DNA of 64,000 nucleotides, taken from contig JAUIEP010000012.1 in the NCBI GenBank assembly GCA_030428835.1, forward strand, positions 1 to 64,000, in the 5' to 3' direction. This document shows positions 30,168 to 40,082 of the stretch, piece by piece. Source of the stretch: Gammaproteobacteria bacterium. Its GTDB lineage: Bacteria > Pseudomonadota > Gammaproteobacteria > Pseudomonadales > Halieaceae. The position numbers were made by a program, and so were the translations under genes. The notes below the pieces were generated by a model. It ran no database searches. It was not told the DNA's origin and was given only the letters and a program-made list of their open reading frames with translations. Within the stretch, counting starts at the first letter, position 1. Every line of letters begins with the position of its first letter.

Positions 30168-31160
30168 TCAGTGCTCGGCCAGCAGCGGTTGCACGACCTG
30201 TTCCGCGTACAGCCTGATGCTGGCCCACGCGGCGTCAAGGGGCATGCCGCCGACGAGTGGGTGAATTGCGCCATAGAAATCGGGTCGGTCGCGGTGGCGT
30301 CGCCTGCACTCGGCAGGTGTAATGATCTCGTAGCGCTTCTCCTCGCGCAGCGCCGCCACGGAATCGGAATGGAACTCGAGCGGGCGCTTCACGCCCTCGG
30401 TCTTCCAGCTCGAGTATTCCACGACCTCGTTGAGGAAGTATTCGCCGTAGGCTGCCCACGCGGCGTCCGGGTCCTCGTGGATGAACAGAATGGAGAAGTC
30501 CTGCGGCGGTGAATGCGTGAAGCCGACCGTGCCGTGTTTCTCGCACTCGGCGTGGTAGTAGGCTTCCAGTTCAGGGTCGGCGACCGGTGGTGAAAAGGGC
30601 AGGCCGAGCCGCGCCGCGCGGCGCGCCGCGGGCCTGCTCATGCCGCCGACCAGGAAGAACGGGTGCGGCCGGGCGCAGGGTTTCGGCGTAACGTTCACCA
30701 TCCGGCCGTTGTACTCGAAGGGCTCGTCGCCCCAGGCCTTGAGCAGGGTCTCCAGCACATGGTCCATCCACTCGCCGCGCCCCTCGAAGGGCTTGTTGGC
30801 GATGTGGAACTCGATCTCGCGGTAGCCCATGCCGGCAATGAAGGTAAGCCTGCCGTTGCTTAACAGGTCGACCACCGCGATGTCCTCCGCCAGCCTGACC
30901 GGGTCGTACAGGGCCACCAGCAGCGCACCGATACTGATATTGCAGCGCTGCGTGCGCGCCGCGATGGCGGCGGCCAGGGTGAGGGGCGACGGCAGCCAGC
31001 CGTTCTCCGCGACGTGGTGCTCTTCGACGTTGACGCCGGAGAATCCCATGCTGTCGGCGTAGGCCGCCATTTCGACAGCGGCCTGGTAGCGCTGCGCCCG
31101 GCGCGCCGGGTCGGGTTCCGCGCCGGTCAGGTTGAGTCGCAGGTTCGCGCTGATGTCCAT
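30168..31160 (-). CDS. LLM-class flavin-dependent oxidoreductase
   Basis: YADSMGFSGVNVEEHHVAENGWLPSPLTLAAAIAARTQR; RLAEDIAVVDLLSNGRLTFIAGMGYREIEF. Confidence 0.9.
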   Translation of the reverse strand: MDISANLRLNLTGAEPDPARRAQRYQAAVEMAAYADSMGFSGVNVEEHHVAENGWLPSPLTLAAAIAARTQRCNISIGALLVALYDPVRLAEDIAVVDLLSNGRLTFIAGMGYREIEFHIANKPFEGRGEWMDHVLETLLKAWGDEPFEYNGRMVNVTPKPCARPHPFFLVGGMSRPAARRAARLGLPFSPPVADPELEAYYHAECEKHGTVGFTHSPPQDFSILFIHEDPDAAWAAYGEYFLNEVVEYSSWKTEGVKRPLEFHSDSVAALREEKRYEIITPAECRRRHRDRPDFYGAIHPLVGGMPLDAAWASIRLYAEQVVQPLLAEH

Positions 31161-31344
31161 GGGTCTTGTCTCTCGCAACGGGACGGGCAGTGTAGCAAAG
31201 CCGGTCGCCCGCCGGTGACCCCCAGGGCCCGGTGCCGAAGGCGCGCAGGTGTTTGCCTTGCGGCGCGGGTGCGCCGACGTCGAGACACGGCGCGTCGACT
31301 GGTCTATGGTTAGTGTTTCGCAATCGTTGAGGAAAAAGTCCGCC

Positions 31345-32439
31345 ATGTCGATGAACCGTCGTGAATTCACCCTGGGCACCGCAGCGGTGCTCGGAGCGCT
31401 CGCTTTCCCACCCGCCGGCCGCGCCGCGGAGGTCAACCGGCGCTGGGTCCTGGCCTCGCGGCCGGTGGGCAAACCCACCGTGGACAACTTCCGCCTGGAG
31501 ACAACACCTGTTCCGACCGTGGGCGACGGCGAAGTCCTGCTGAAGACGCGCTACCTGTCGCTCGACCCCTACATGCGCGGTCGCATGAGTGCGGGGCCCA
31601 GCTACGCCGCCAACGTCAAGCTCGACAACGTGATGGTGGGCGGTACGGTCAGCGAGGTGGTGGAGTCCAACATCCCGCGCTTCAAGCAAGGCGACCTGGT
31701 GAACGCCTTCTCCGGCTGGCAGGACTACGCCGTGTCCAGCGGCGTCGAATTGCTCAAGCTCGACAAGCGTATCGAGAAGCCCTCCTACGCGCTCGGCGTG
31801 CTTGGCATGCCCGGCCTCACGGCCTACGTGGGGCTGCTCGATATCGGCGAACCGAAGGAGGGCGAGACCGTGGTGCTTGCCGCATCGACCGGCGCTGTGG
31901 GCTCCGTGGTCGGCCAGATAGCAAAGTTGAAGGGCTGTCGCGTGGTGGGAATCGCGGGCGCGAAGGAGAAGTGCGAATACGCCGTCAAGGAACTGGGATA
32001 CGACGCCTGCATCAGCCATTACGACGACGATATGGCGGCGCAACTCAAGGCCGCGTGCCCCGACGGCATCGATGTCTACTTCGAGAATGTCGGCGGCAGT
32101 TCCTGGGAAGCGGTCATGCCGTTGCTCAACACGTTTGCGCGGGTGCCCGTCTGCGGTCTGATCGCGCATTACAACCAGACGGAATTGCCGCCCGGGCCGG
32201 ATCGCATGGTCGCGCTGCAGCAGATGATCCTGACGCGCAGCATCAAGATGCAGGGTTTTATTGTCAGCAATTACTACAACCGCCTGGGCGCTTTCACGCA
32301 GGATATGACCAACTGGCTCGCGCAGGGCAAGATCACCTACCGCGAAGACGTGGTGGAGGGCCTTGAAAACGCGCCCGACGCCTTCCTCGGCCTGTTCAGC
32401 GGCGCCAACTTCGGCAAGCTGGTGGTCAAGGTCAGCTAG
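31345..32439 (+). CDS. MDR-superfamily NADP-dependent oxidoreductase with N-terminal Tat-like signal
   Basis: MSMNRREFTLGTAAVLGALAFPPAGRAAEV then RYLSLDPYMRGRM, AASTGAVGSVVGQIAKLKGCRVVGIAG, VDVYFENVGG-type motif. Confidence 0.88.
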   Translation: MSMNRREFTLGTAAVLGALAFPPAGRAAEVNRRWVLASRPVGKPTVDNFRLETTPVPTVGDGEVLLKTRYLSLDPYMRGRMSAGPSYAANVKLDNVMVGGTVSEVVESNIPRFKQGDLVNAFSGWQDYAVSSGVELLKLDKRIEKPSYALGVLGMPGLTAYVGLLDIGEPKEGETVVLAASTGAVGSVVGQIAKLKGCRVVGIAGAKEKCEYAVKELGYDACISHYDDDMAAQLKAACPDGIDVYFENVGGSSWEAVMPLLNTFARVPVCGLIAHYNQTELPPGPDRMVALQQMILTRSIKMQGFIVSNYYNRLGAFTQDMTNWLAQGKITYREDVVEGLENAPDAFLGLFSGANFGKLVVKVS

Positions 32440-32479
32440 GCACCATGCCCACGGAGCAAGCGGCGACAGCCAGCGCCAC

Positions 32480-33418
32480 GTGAGTGCCACCCTGCACGTC
32501 GCGACCACGCCGTGGTCATGGTCAGCCGTCGCGGACGCCGAGGCGCTGTGTCGCCAGGCGGAACAGGCGGAGGCCCTCGGCCTGCATTCCCTGTGGTTGC
32601 CGGAAAACCATTTCAGCGGCGAACGGGCCATCCCGTCGCCGGTCACGCTGCTGGCGGCCGTGGCGGCGCGCACCCGGCGCATCGGCCTCGGTACCACCTC
32701 TTACCTGTTGCCCATCCGCAACCCCATCCTCGCCGCCGAGGAGATCGCGGTACTGGATCGCCTGTCGGGCGGTCGCGTGATCCTGGGGGTCGGGCGCGGC
32801 ATACAACCGGAGATGTTCGACGCGTTCGATATCGACACGGCGGACAAGCGCAGCCTGTTCGCGCGCCACCTGGCCGTCATGCAGGGGGCCTGGCGCGGCG
32901 AAGCCCTCACCGCGCATGAGGGCGGCAAGCCGGTCACCCTCGCGCCGCTGCCCGTGCAGCGGCCCTCGCCCCCGATCTGGGTCGCCGCGTTCGGCCCGCT
33001 GGCGCTGCGGCAGGTGGCCTCGCTGGGCCTGCCGTATCTCGCGTCCCCCGTCGAATCGCTGCACGCACTGGAGAACAACTACCGCGTTTACCACGAGCAC
33101 ATGGCACAGGCGGGCATGGCGCGACAGGACGTCGTGCCCGTGATGCGCACGGTCTATGTCAGCGAGAGCGACGCGGTGACGCGCGGTTTGCGCGAGCGAC
33201 TCGACCGCGCGGTCCCCGCGGCCATGCGCGAGAAGGCCGCGGGCGTCGAGCAGTGGAGCATCGTGGGTGACAGCGCCTACGTGCGGGAACGCCTGGCGCA
33301 GTACCGCGAGAGCCTCGGCGTCAGCCACCTCATCCTGCGCGGCGGCTTACCGGGTATCGACGAGGCGGACGAGGTGCGCAGCGCCGCCCGGGTGGTGGAA
33401 CTGGCGGCGTCGCTCTAG
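32480..33418 (+). CDS. LLM-class flavin-dependent oxidoreductase
   Basis: AEALGLHSLWLPENHFSGERAIPSPVTLLAAVAARTRRIGLGTTSYLLPIRNPILAAEEIAVLDRLSGGRVILGVGRG. Confidence 0.9.
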   Translation: MSATLHVATTPWSWSAVADAEALCRQAEQAEALGLHSLWLPENHFSGERAIPSPVTLLAAVAARTRRIGLGTTSYLLPIRNPILAAEEIAVLDRLSGGRVILGVGRGIQPEMFDAFDIDTADKRSLFARHLAVMQGAWRGEALTAHEGGKPVTLAPLPVQRPSPPIWVAAFGPLALRQVASLGLPYLASPVESLHALENNYRVYHEHMAQAGMARQDVVPVMRTVYVSESDAVTRGLRERLDRAVPAAMREKAAGVEQWSIVGDSAYVRERLAQYRESLGVSHLILRGGLPGIDEADEVRSAARVVELAASL

Positions 33419-34308
33419 TCCGCCCGCCCCGGCGTGTGCGGCCGGTACTTCTCCAGCGCGGGTGCCAGCCGGTCGAACCCCTTGTAGTGCGCAAGCGGCG
33501 CGGGCGTCGCGGCAATGGCGTCGAACAGCGCCCGCAGCGCGCCGGGTGTCTGTGCCAGGCTTGCGAGCGGGTGCAGGTACACCCGGATGGTAAAGGCGAT
33601 GGCGCCGCTTGCAGGCAGGCGGCGCAGCGACTGCCGCTCTGTGCGGTAGAACAGCGGCGTCTGCGCCCCCGCGGGTGCGCGCGTGTCGGGGTCGGGGTGC
33701 AGCGCGTCGTCACCCTGCAGTGACCAGTTGTAGCGCACCACGGGATGTTCGGGCCGCAGGTGCGCCAAGAAGCGTTTCACGCTCGGCGTCAGCGCCGCAT
33801 CGAAGCCCGGAATCGGCCCGTGGATGGCGGCGAGGGAGCAGCCGAATTTCTCGGCCAGTCGCCAGTGACTCGGGCTGCACAGGGTGGCCGCCACGAGGCG
33901 GTAATCGTCGCCCGCGGGCGCCATGAGCACGATGTCGTCCGCTACCCAGAGGCCGGCCTGCCACAGCGGCTCGTCCCCGGCGAGCGTGAACGCGAGCCCG
34001 GCCGGCAGGAACAGCAGTGCGCCATCGCGGATGGCGAACCAGTCGCGCTGTTCGCCGGTGAGGTGGGCGAGCAGCAGGTCCGCGAACTCGCGCTGCGCCG
34101 GCAGGGAGGCCGGGTCGCTGCGGTACACGTCCGCCGCGCAGCGCTCACGCTCGGCCAGTTTGTGGGCGTGGTACCGCGGCAGGTCGCTGTCGGTCTCTAT
34201 CCACGGCCTGTCGCCGAGGGGTGACAGGCCCATCTGCAGCACGTGGGGCGACTCGAGATGTGGCAGGTAGGGCGGCGCGCGCAGATCCGGCGGCTCGACC
34301 GCGCTCAC
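33415..34308 (-). CDS. Heme-dependent oxidative N-demethylase-like (DUF3445) protein
   Basis: Reads LQMGLSPLGDRPWIETDSDLPRYHAHKLAERE; LCSPSHWRLAEKFGCSLAAIHGPIPGF; VVRYNWSLQGDDALH; GTG start. Confidence 0.8.
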   Translation of the reverse strand: MSAVEPPDLRAPPYLPHLESPHVLQMGLSPLGDRPWIETDSDLPRYHAHKLAERERCAADVYRSDPASLPAQREFADLLLAHLTGEQRDWFAIRDGALLFLPAGLAFTLAGDEPLWQAGLWVADDIVLMAPAGDDYRLVAATLCSPSHWRLAEKFGCSLAAIHGPIPGFDAALTPSVKRFLAHLRPEHPVVRYNWSLQGDDALHPDPDTRAPAGAQTPLFYRTERQSLRRLPASGAIAFTIRVYLHPLASLAQTPGALRALFDAIAATPAPLAHYKGFDRLAPALEKYRPHTPGRAD

Positions 34309-35540
34309 AGGATCAGCGCCACCATGCAGCCCGTCATGCAGGTGGCCAGCAGGCCCGAGAGGATGGAGCGCGGCGCCAGCGCGAGGATGTCCGCGGTGCG
34401 CCCCGGGCAGAGCGCCGTCAGTCCCCCGATCATGATGCCGAGGCTGCCGAAGTTGGCGAAACCGCAGAGGGAATAGGTCAGGATAAGCTCGCTCTTTGCG
34501 CTGAGTACCCCCGGTTCGACGCCCGCGAGGTTCAGGTAGGCCACCAGCTCGTTGATGAACAGCTTGGTCGCCAGCAGTTCCCCCGCGGCGGTGGCTTCGG
34601 CCCACGGGATGCCGGTGAGCCAGGCCAGTGGCGCGAAGACTTTGCCAAAGACTCCGATCAGTGTCAGGGGAGCGCCGCCCGTCGGCACCAGGCCCAGGAC
34701 CAGGTCGACGAGATGCACCAGCGCCACGAACACGATCAGCATGCCGACGATGTTCGCGAGCAGGCGCAGGCCCTCGTTCGTGCCGCTGACGATCGCGTCC
34801 ATGCTGCCCTTGTAGGGCGAACCGGCGGAGAGCGGTTCCTCGCTCGCGCCGCGCGCTGGCGGCACCATCACGGCGGCGAGCAGGATGGCGGCCGGCGCAC
34901 TGATCAGCGACGCGACCAGGATGTGGCTCAGCGCCGTCGGTATCGTGGCGGCGAGTATGCCGGCGTACAGGCCCAGCACGGTGCCCGCCACGGTCGCCAT
35001 GCCGCAGCTCATCAGCATGAACAGCTCGCTGCGCGACATCGTGGCCAGGTGCGGCTTCACGAGCAGCGGCGATTCCACCATGCCGACAAACACGGAAGCC
35101 GCGCTGCCCATGCTGACGGCGCCGGACAGGCCCATGGAACGGCGCAACAGTTTCGCCAGGGCACCGATCACGACGGGTATGACCCGCCAGTGCCAGAGCA
35201 GGGCACTCAACGCGGCGAACACGATGACGATGGGCAGTGCGCGAAACGCCAGCACGAAACTGCTCGCGGCATCGGTCACGGTATAGGGCGCCGGGCCGCC
35301 GCCGAGGAAGCCGAACACCATCGCGGTACCCTTGCCGGTTGCCTCCTCGATAGCGAGCACCAGGCGGTTGATGACGAGCAGGGCATCTTGCAGCAGGGGC
35401 ACTTTCAGCAGCAGTGCGCCGAGGGCCACCTGCGCGATCAGTCCCGTGACGACCAGCCGCAGTGGAAAAGACCGCCGCCGCTCGCTCACGAGCCAGGCGA
35501 TCAGGATGATGACGGGCAGTCCCAGCAGGGCCTGGTTCAT
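34305..35540 (-). CDS. Concentrative nucleoside transporter (NupC/CNT family)
   Basis: FVFGFLGGG-like region MVFGFLGGGPAPYT; MGSAASVFVGMVESPLLVKPHL; LTYSLCGFANFGSLGIMIGGL. Confidence 0.9.
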   Translation of the reverse strand: MNQALLGLPVIILIAWLVSERRRSFPLRLVVTGLIAQVALGALLLKVPLLQDALLVINRLVLAIEEATGKGTAMVFGFLGGGPAPYTVTDAASSFVLAFRALPIVIVFAALSALLWHWRVIPVVIGALAKLLRRSMGLSGAVSMGSAASVFVGMVESPLLVKPHLATMSRSELFMLMSCGMATVAGTVLGLYAGILAATIPTALSHILVASLISAPAAILLAAVMVPPARGASEEPLSAGSPYKGSMDAIVSGTNEGLRLLANIVGMLIVFVALVHLVDLVLGLVPTGGAPLTLIGVFGKVFAPLAWLTGIPWAEATAAGELLATKLFINELVAYLNLAGVEPGVLSAKSELILTYSLCGFANFGSLGIMIGGLTALCPGRTADILALAPRSILSGLLATCMTGCMVALIL

Positions 35541-35718
35541 GGCGTGTTCTTCCGTGCTTGTTCGCACGACGTTAGATGACGGTCCTGTAAAAGTCCACCG
35601 ACGGGGTCGCAGTTCGAGAGTTTGAATTACTAGCCGCCCGGCTCCTGATTTGCGCTGCGGGTTGTTGCCGCGGCGGCGCTGGTTCATGCTTGCGCGTCTG
35701 AGATCAGGAGGAACGGCC

Positions 35719-36846
35719 ATGCTATCCAGGTTCGACGACTATCCCATTCACCAGACCGCCGACCCGGTTTTCCACACGGCTACCAGCGACCGCTTTCACT
35801 ACGACCGCTACTGGTACAACGCGCATGCGCGGGACGGCAGTTTCTACTTCGGTGTGGCGATGGGACGCTATCCCAACCTGGGCGTACTGGACTGCGCCCT
35901 GAGCCTCGCCATCGGCGGTGAGCAGTTCTGTTTTCACGGCTCGCGCCGGGCGCCCAGTGAACCCACGGACACCACCGTCGGCCCCTTTACACTGGAGATT
36001 CTCGAGCCGATGGGGCGGCACCGCGTCGCCATTGCGCCGAATGATACAGGCATCGAGTGCGAGCTGATCTTCACACCCCGCACGGCGTGCATAGAAGAGG
36101 GCAGGCAGACCCTGCGCAACGAGCGCCACGTGGTGATGGATGCGACGCGCCTGGACCAGTTCGGGTTCTGGTCCGGCTGGATTCGCTACGACGGCAGGGA
36201 ACTCACCGTCGACGGCAGCACGACCTTCGGGCTCAAGGATCGCTCCTGGGGCATACGGCCCGTCGGCGAGGCGTACTCCGGCGGCGCTCCGCTGGCCCAG
36301 TTCCAGGCGGTGCACTTCTGCTGGATGCCGATCCACTGGGAAGACGAGTGCAGCCTGGCGGGCTGGTTCGAAGACGAGTCGGGCCACCAGTGGCACGCCG
36401 ACCAGGGCTTCCTGCCGGTCTACCCGGGCATGGGGGATATCCCGGGCACCGTCGACCCGGCGTCACGCACCTGGCAGGGCGTGGTCGATTACGACTTCGA
36501 CCTGCACCCGGGTACGCGGCGTGCGCGTGCGGCCACCGTGACCATGAACGATCGCAGCGGCGAGAGCATGGTGGTAACCCTGGAGCCCGTGATGGTGCAT
36601 CGCATGAAGGGCCTGGGTTACCAGCACCCCAAATGGGGTCACGGCAAGTTCCTGGGCGAGCTCGTGTTCGAGGGCGAACACTTCAAGGACAGCGACCTCG
36701 ACCCGCTGGCGTTGGAAAACCTGCATATCCAGCAGGTCGTGAAGGCCACCTGCGGTGATCGTGTCGGTCACGGCGTGCTGGAACAGATGCATATCGGCCC
36801 ACACGCGAAGCTCGGCTTTGCCGATTGGTTCGACGGCGCGAAATAG
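35719..36846 (+). CDS. Uncharacterised protein, possibly AttH/CrtC-like lipocalin-type fold
   Basis: 375 aa; LTVDGSTTFGLKDRSWGIRPVG and paired beta-rich halves; family call tentative. Confidence 0.5.
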   Translation: MLSRFDDYPIHQTADPVFHTATSDRFHYDRYWYNAHARDGSFYFGVAMGRYPNLGVLDCALSLAIGGEQFCFHGSRRAPSEPTDTTVGPFTLEILEPMGRHRVAIAPNDTGIECELIFTPRTACIEEGRQTLRNERHVVMDATRLDQFGFWSGWIRYDGRELTVDGSTTFGLKDRSWGIRPVGEAYSGGAPLAQFQAVHFCWMPIHWEDECSLAGWFEDESGHQWHADQGFLPVYPGMGDIPGTVDPASRTWQGVVDYDFDLHPGTRRARAATVTMNDRSGESMVVTLEPVMVHRMKGLGYQHPKWGHGKFLGELVFEGEHFKDSDLDPLALENLHIQQVVKATCGDRVGHGVLEQMHIGPHAKLGFADWFDGAK

Positions 36847-36924
36847 AAAAGTGCCCTCGCGCGACGGCGCGCGTTTCCCTATACTGCCGTCCACACGCGT
36901 GTACTGCTGACGGGAGAAATCGCC

Positions 36925-37827
36925 ATGGCTTCATCATCGCTGGCGCTAAGGCTGCTCAAGTGGCTGTTCATCCTCTTTCTCCTCTGGCTCGCGTTCTCTC
37001 TGTTCATGGCCTGGCGTATAGGCGCCTGGAACCTGATTTTCCCCAATACCGATCACGACACGGTGGCGCCCGCGCTGCCGAGTGACCTGGCGTCACCCGC
37101 GGTCCTCGTGTTCACGAAGACCAATGGCTTCCGCCACAAGGACGGCATCGCCGGTGGCAGCGAAGTGCTCGCCGAACTGATCGGCAAGCGCGGCTGGGGC
37201 CTCTTCCACACCGAAAACGGCGCGGTGTTCAACAGCGAGGATCTCGCGCGCTTCGATGCCGTGGTGTTCCTGAATGCCTCCGGCGACATGCTGGACGGTG
37301 CGCAGGAGAAGGTGTTCGAGCGCTGGATGGAGGAGGGCGGCAGCTGGCTGGGCGTGCACGCCGCGGGTGACGGGTCGCACCTCACCTGGCAGTGGTACCG
37401 CGACAACCTGATCGGGGCGGATTTCACGGCGCACATCATGGGACCGCAATTCCAGTTTGCCAATGTGATTCTCGAGAACCACGGACACCCGGTACTGGCC
37501 GGCGTCCCCGATGTCTGGCAGCACGAGGAGGAGTGGTATTCCTGGGCGAGCAGCCCGCGCCTGGAGGGCTTCACCGTTCTCGCGACCCTGGACGAGGACT
37601 CCTACTCCCCCGTGCAGAACATGTGGTGGAGTGAAACGGATCTCAGTATGGGCGATCACCCGGTGGTGTGGTCCAACTGTGTCGGCGCCGGGCGTTCAGT
37701 CTACGCCGCCATGGGACACAAGGCGGAGGCCTTCCGCCAGCCCCAGGTGAAGCGCATCATCGCGAACGCCCTCGACTGGCTGGTGACCGATGGGGGCACC
37801 TGCGAGGCCGCCGCGCTCGCGGAGTGA
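36925..37827 (+). CDS. ThuA-domain protein with N-terminal TM
   Basis: VLVFTKTNGFRHKDGIAGG; GSWLGVHAAGDGSH; MWWSETDLSMGDHPVVWSN. Confidence 0.88.
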   Translation: MASSSLALRLLKWLFILFLLWLAFSLFMAWRIGAWNLIFPNTDHDTVAPALPSDLASPAVLVFTKTNGFRHKDGIAGGSEVLAELIGKRGWGLFHTENGAVFNSEDLARFDAVVFLNASGDMLDGAQEKVFERWMEEGGSWLGVHAAGDGSHLTWQWYRDNLIGADFTAHIMGPQFQFANVILENHGHPVLAGVPDVWQHEEEWYSWASSPRLEGFTVLATLDEDSYSPVQNMWWSETDLSMGDHPVVWSNCVGAGRSVYAAMGHKAEAFRQPQVKRIIANALDWLVTDGGTCEAAALAE

Positions 37828-37831
37828 CGCG

Positions 37832-39022
37832 CTAGAGTTCTATCACCTGCGTCGTGAGCGGCGCGATCTCTTCTTCCGCCAACTGGAAGCGCCAGAACAT
37901 CACGCCGTACGGCCGGCCCTCCGTGTCGAGCCAGTTCGGCCTGCCCGGGTCCCGGTGCGCCACGATCATCTCGAAATTGCCGTCGGCATCCTGCTGCGTC
38001 TGCAAGCGGTTCAGCGAAATGTTGCGCTCCTCGTAGTTGAGGGTCTGCAGGAAGCGGTTGAACAGCACCACGTTGGCGAAGCGGCACTTCGGGAAGCGAC
38101 CGCGGATCACCAGCGCCTGCTTCGGACCCAGCACCCAGGGCGCCATGGCGTAGACATTGTCGCGGGCGGCGTAGCTGATGTTCGCGTTGGAGTCATCCTG
38201 AACCATGGGCGCAAACGTGTTGGGCACACGGGACACCCATGACGGGCTGTTGCCGTCGTTCATGCTGGTCGTGTTGCCGCGAACGAACTCGGTAACGCGG
38301 CGGATGCCCGCGGCGATATCCGCGTCGGTTGGGGCGGCGCGCGGGGGAATTTTCGCGGTGTTCTGGATGTCGATGGGGATGTGGTGCATGCGATCCCGAT
38401 TGATGCTGTCCTTGCGCTCGTAGTAGTGGCGCGTCGTGAGGCTCACCGCGCCGGCCGGCAACCGCATCCAGTTGCCAGGTACCTTGTCGCGGCTCAGGGT
38501 GATTTCGTAGTCACCATTCTTGTCCGCCTCAAATTCCGTGTCATTCAGAGTGGAGCCGAGGCCCTTGCCCCCGCCCCCGTCGGTGCCGGTGCCGAGTTCC
38601 ACGGTGAAGCTGGTGTACGTGGCGCCCGCGAGATTGCCGCGGATGCGGTAGGTGTGCGAGTCGTCAATCGCCGCGGAGAAGTAGCGCGCGTCCGGGTTGT
38701 CGCCCAGCAGTTTCTTGTGCTGGTTGATGAAGGATACGAAGAACGGTCGCGCCGGGTCGGCCTCGAACCAGGTCTGAAGGCCATGCATGAGCGTGTGCAA
38801 CAGTACGCGGCGAACTTCGGCGAAATCCGCGGGCGTGCGCAGGCGCCATTCGGGCTTGTGGAAGTCCTGTTCCAGTTGGTCAAGCGCCTGTTGCAGTTCC
38901 GCGAGCGCCGCCTCGGCCTCGCTCCTGGTTGCTCCGGGTGGCATTGCGTGTACCGTCGGGCCGAGCAGTGTGGTGGCTGCGCCGCCCAGTACGGCACCTT
39001 TTATCAGTTCCCTGCGTTGCAT
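37832..39022 (-). CDS. DUF1214-like protein with Tat-like signal
   Basis: MQRRELIKGAVLGGAATTLLGPTVHA; VLGPKQALVIRGRFPKCRFANVVLFNRFLQTLNYEER. Confidence 0.7.
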   Translation of the reverse strand: MQRRELIKGAVLGGAATTLLGPTVHAMPPGATRSEAEAALAELQQALDQLEQDFHKPEWRLRTPADFAEVRRVLLHTLMHGLQTWFEADPARPFFVSFINQHKKLLGDNPDARYFSAAIDDSHTYRIRGNLAGATYTSFTVELGTGTDGGGGKGLGSTLNDTEFEADKNGDYEITLSRDKVPGNWMRLPAGAVSLTTRHYYERKDSINRDRMHHIPIDIQNTAKIPPRAAPTDADIAAGIRRVTEFVRGNTTSMNDGNSPSWVSRVPNTFAPMVQDDSNANISYAARDNVYAMAPWVLGPKQALVIRGRFPKCRFANVVLFNRFLQTLNYEERNISLNRLQTQQDADGNFEMIVAHRDPGRPNWLDTEGRPYGVMFWRFQLAEEEIAPLTTQVIEL

Positions 39023-39038
39023 GGTGCTCTTCCTTATG

Positions 39039-39461
39039 TCAGTTGGTGGGAGGGCGTTGGCCGCCGCACAGGATGTCGGTGACGCGCTCGGTGTCCATGT
39101 ACTCCTTCAGGCGGACTAACCTGCCTTCCCGGAGGATGAACAGGAAGTGGTACTCGTTGCTGTAGACCTGCCCGGAGGCGTGCAGGCCTTCACTGGTGGC
39201 CTCCACCGCCACCTTGTCGCCCTCCGCCACCATGTCGATGACGGTAAAGGTCAGGCCATCGGGGAAGGCCTCGTAGATGCCACCAGCGGCGGCATTGACC
39301 TGTTCCTTCGTATACACGCCGGAGATCAGCGTGCCGCCCATGGTCTGCAGGCAGCCGTCCTCGGCATAGGCGTCGACGATGAACCCGACGTCGCCCTCGT
39401 TCATCGCCTGGAAGAAGCGTCGCACGAACGCCTTGTTCGATTCCGGGGTGTGTTCGCTCAT
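39039..39461 (-). CDS. NTF2-like/SnoaL-like protein
   Basis: NKAFVRRFFQAMNEGDVGFIVDAYAEDG. Confidence 0.82.
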   Translation of the reverse strand: MSEHTPESNKAFVRRFFQAMNEGDVGFIVDAYAEDGCLQTMGGTLISGVYTKEQVNAAAGGIYEAFPDGLTFTVIDMVAEGDKVAVEATSEGLHASGQVYSNEYHFLFILREGRLVRLKEYMDTERVTDILCGGQRPPTN

Positions 39462-39568
39462 GGTGGCGGGGGTTCCTTGCTGGTGTCCGACGGGGAATAT
39501 CTTAGCCCGCCGGCAGCGGCACGTTGCGCGCCCGGGAGAAACTCCGGGCGCCGGTTCAACATGCTGGG

Positions 39569-39985
39569 TCAGTAGTCGACCTTCGAGCGCAGTGACTTGA
39601 GCTGGCCGCGGCGCGTCTTGTTGTCCACACGTTTTCTCGCGCTGGCGCGCGTGGGGCGGGTGGCCTTGCGCGGCTTGTCGGTGTGTGCCGCGCGGCGGAT
39701 AAGTTCCGCCAGGCGCTCCATGGCGTCCGCCCGGTTCTTTTCCAGTGTGCGAAAACGCTGCGCCTTGATCACCACGACGCCGTCGCGGCTGACGCGGCGA
39801 TCGGCCTGCTCGAGCAAGCGTTGCTTGATCGGCTCCGGCAGCGACGAGGCGGCCACGTCAAAGCGCAGGTGCACGGCGGATGCCACCTTGTTGACGTTCT
39901 GGCCGCCGGCGCCCTGCGCGCGAATGCCCTGGATCTCAATCTCGCTGAGCGGTAGGCGCAAGTGCTGGTCGACAACAAGGTACAT
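39569..39985 (-). CDS. arfB: Peptidyl-tRNA hydrolase ArfB (YaeJ)
   Basis: GAGGQNVNKVASAVHLRFD GGQ motif; basic C-terminal tail. Confidence 0.93.
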   Translation of the reverse strand: MYLVVDQHLRLPLSEIEIQGIRAQGAGGQNVNKVASAVHLRFDVAASSLPEPIKQRLLEQADRRVSRDGVVVIKAQRFRTLEKNRADAMERLAELIRRAAHTDKPRKATRPTRASARKRVDNKTRRGQLKSLRSKVDY

Positions 39986-40082
39986 GGCGGCGGCGGGCGC
40001 TAGGGGGCGCCGAAGGGAATGTGTGCGGTTGGCAGGATGATGGTCGGCCGGTTCATGGCAGCCAGTCTACCAGAGAGCGTTT

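Noticed and set aside
30571-32697. 708-aa minus ORF opposite the MDR oxidoreductase
   Set aside because: Antisense and low-complexity; the overlapped sense CDSs are well supported.
34221-35579. 452-aa + ORF opposite the CNT transporter
   Set aside because: Q/R/H-rich antisense translation with no motif.
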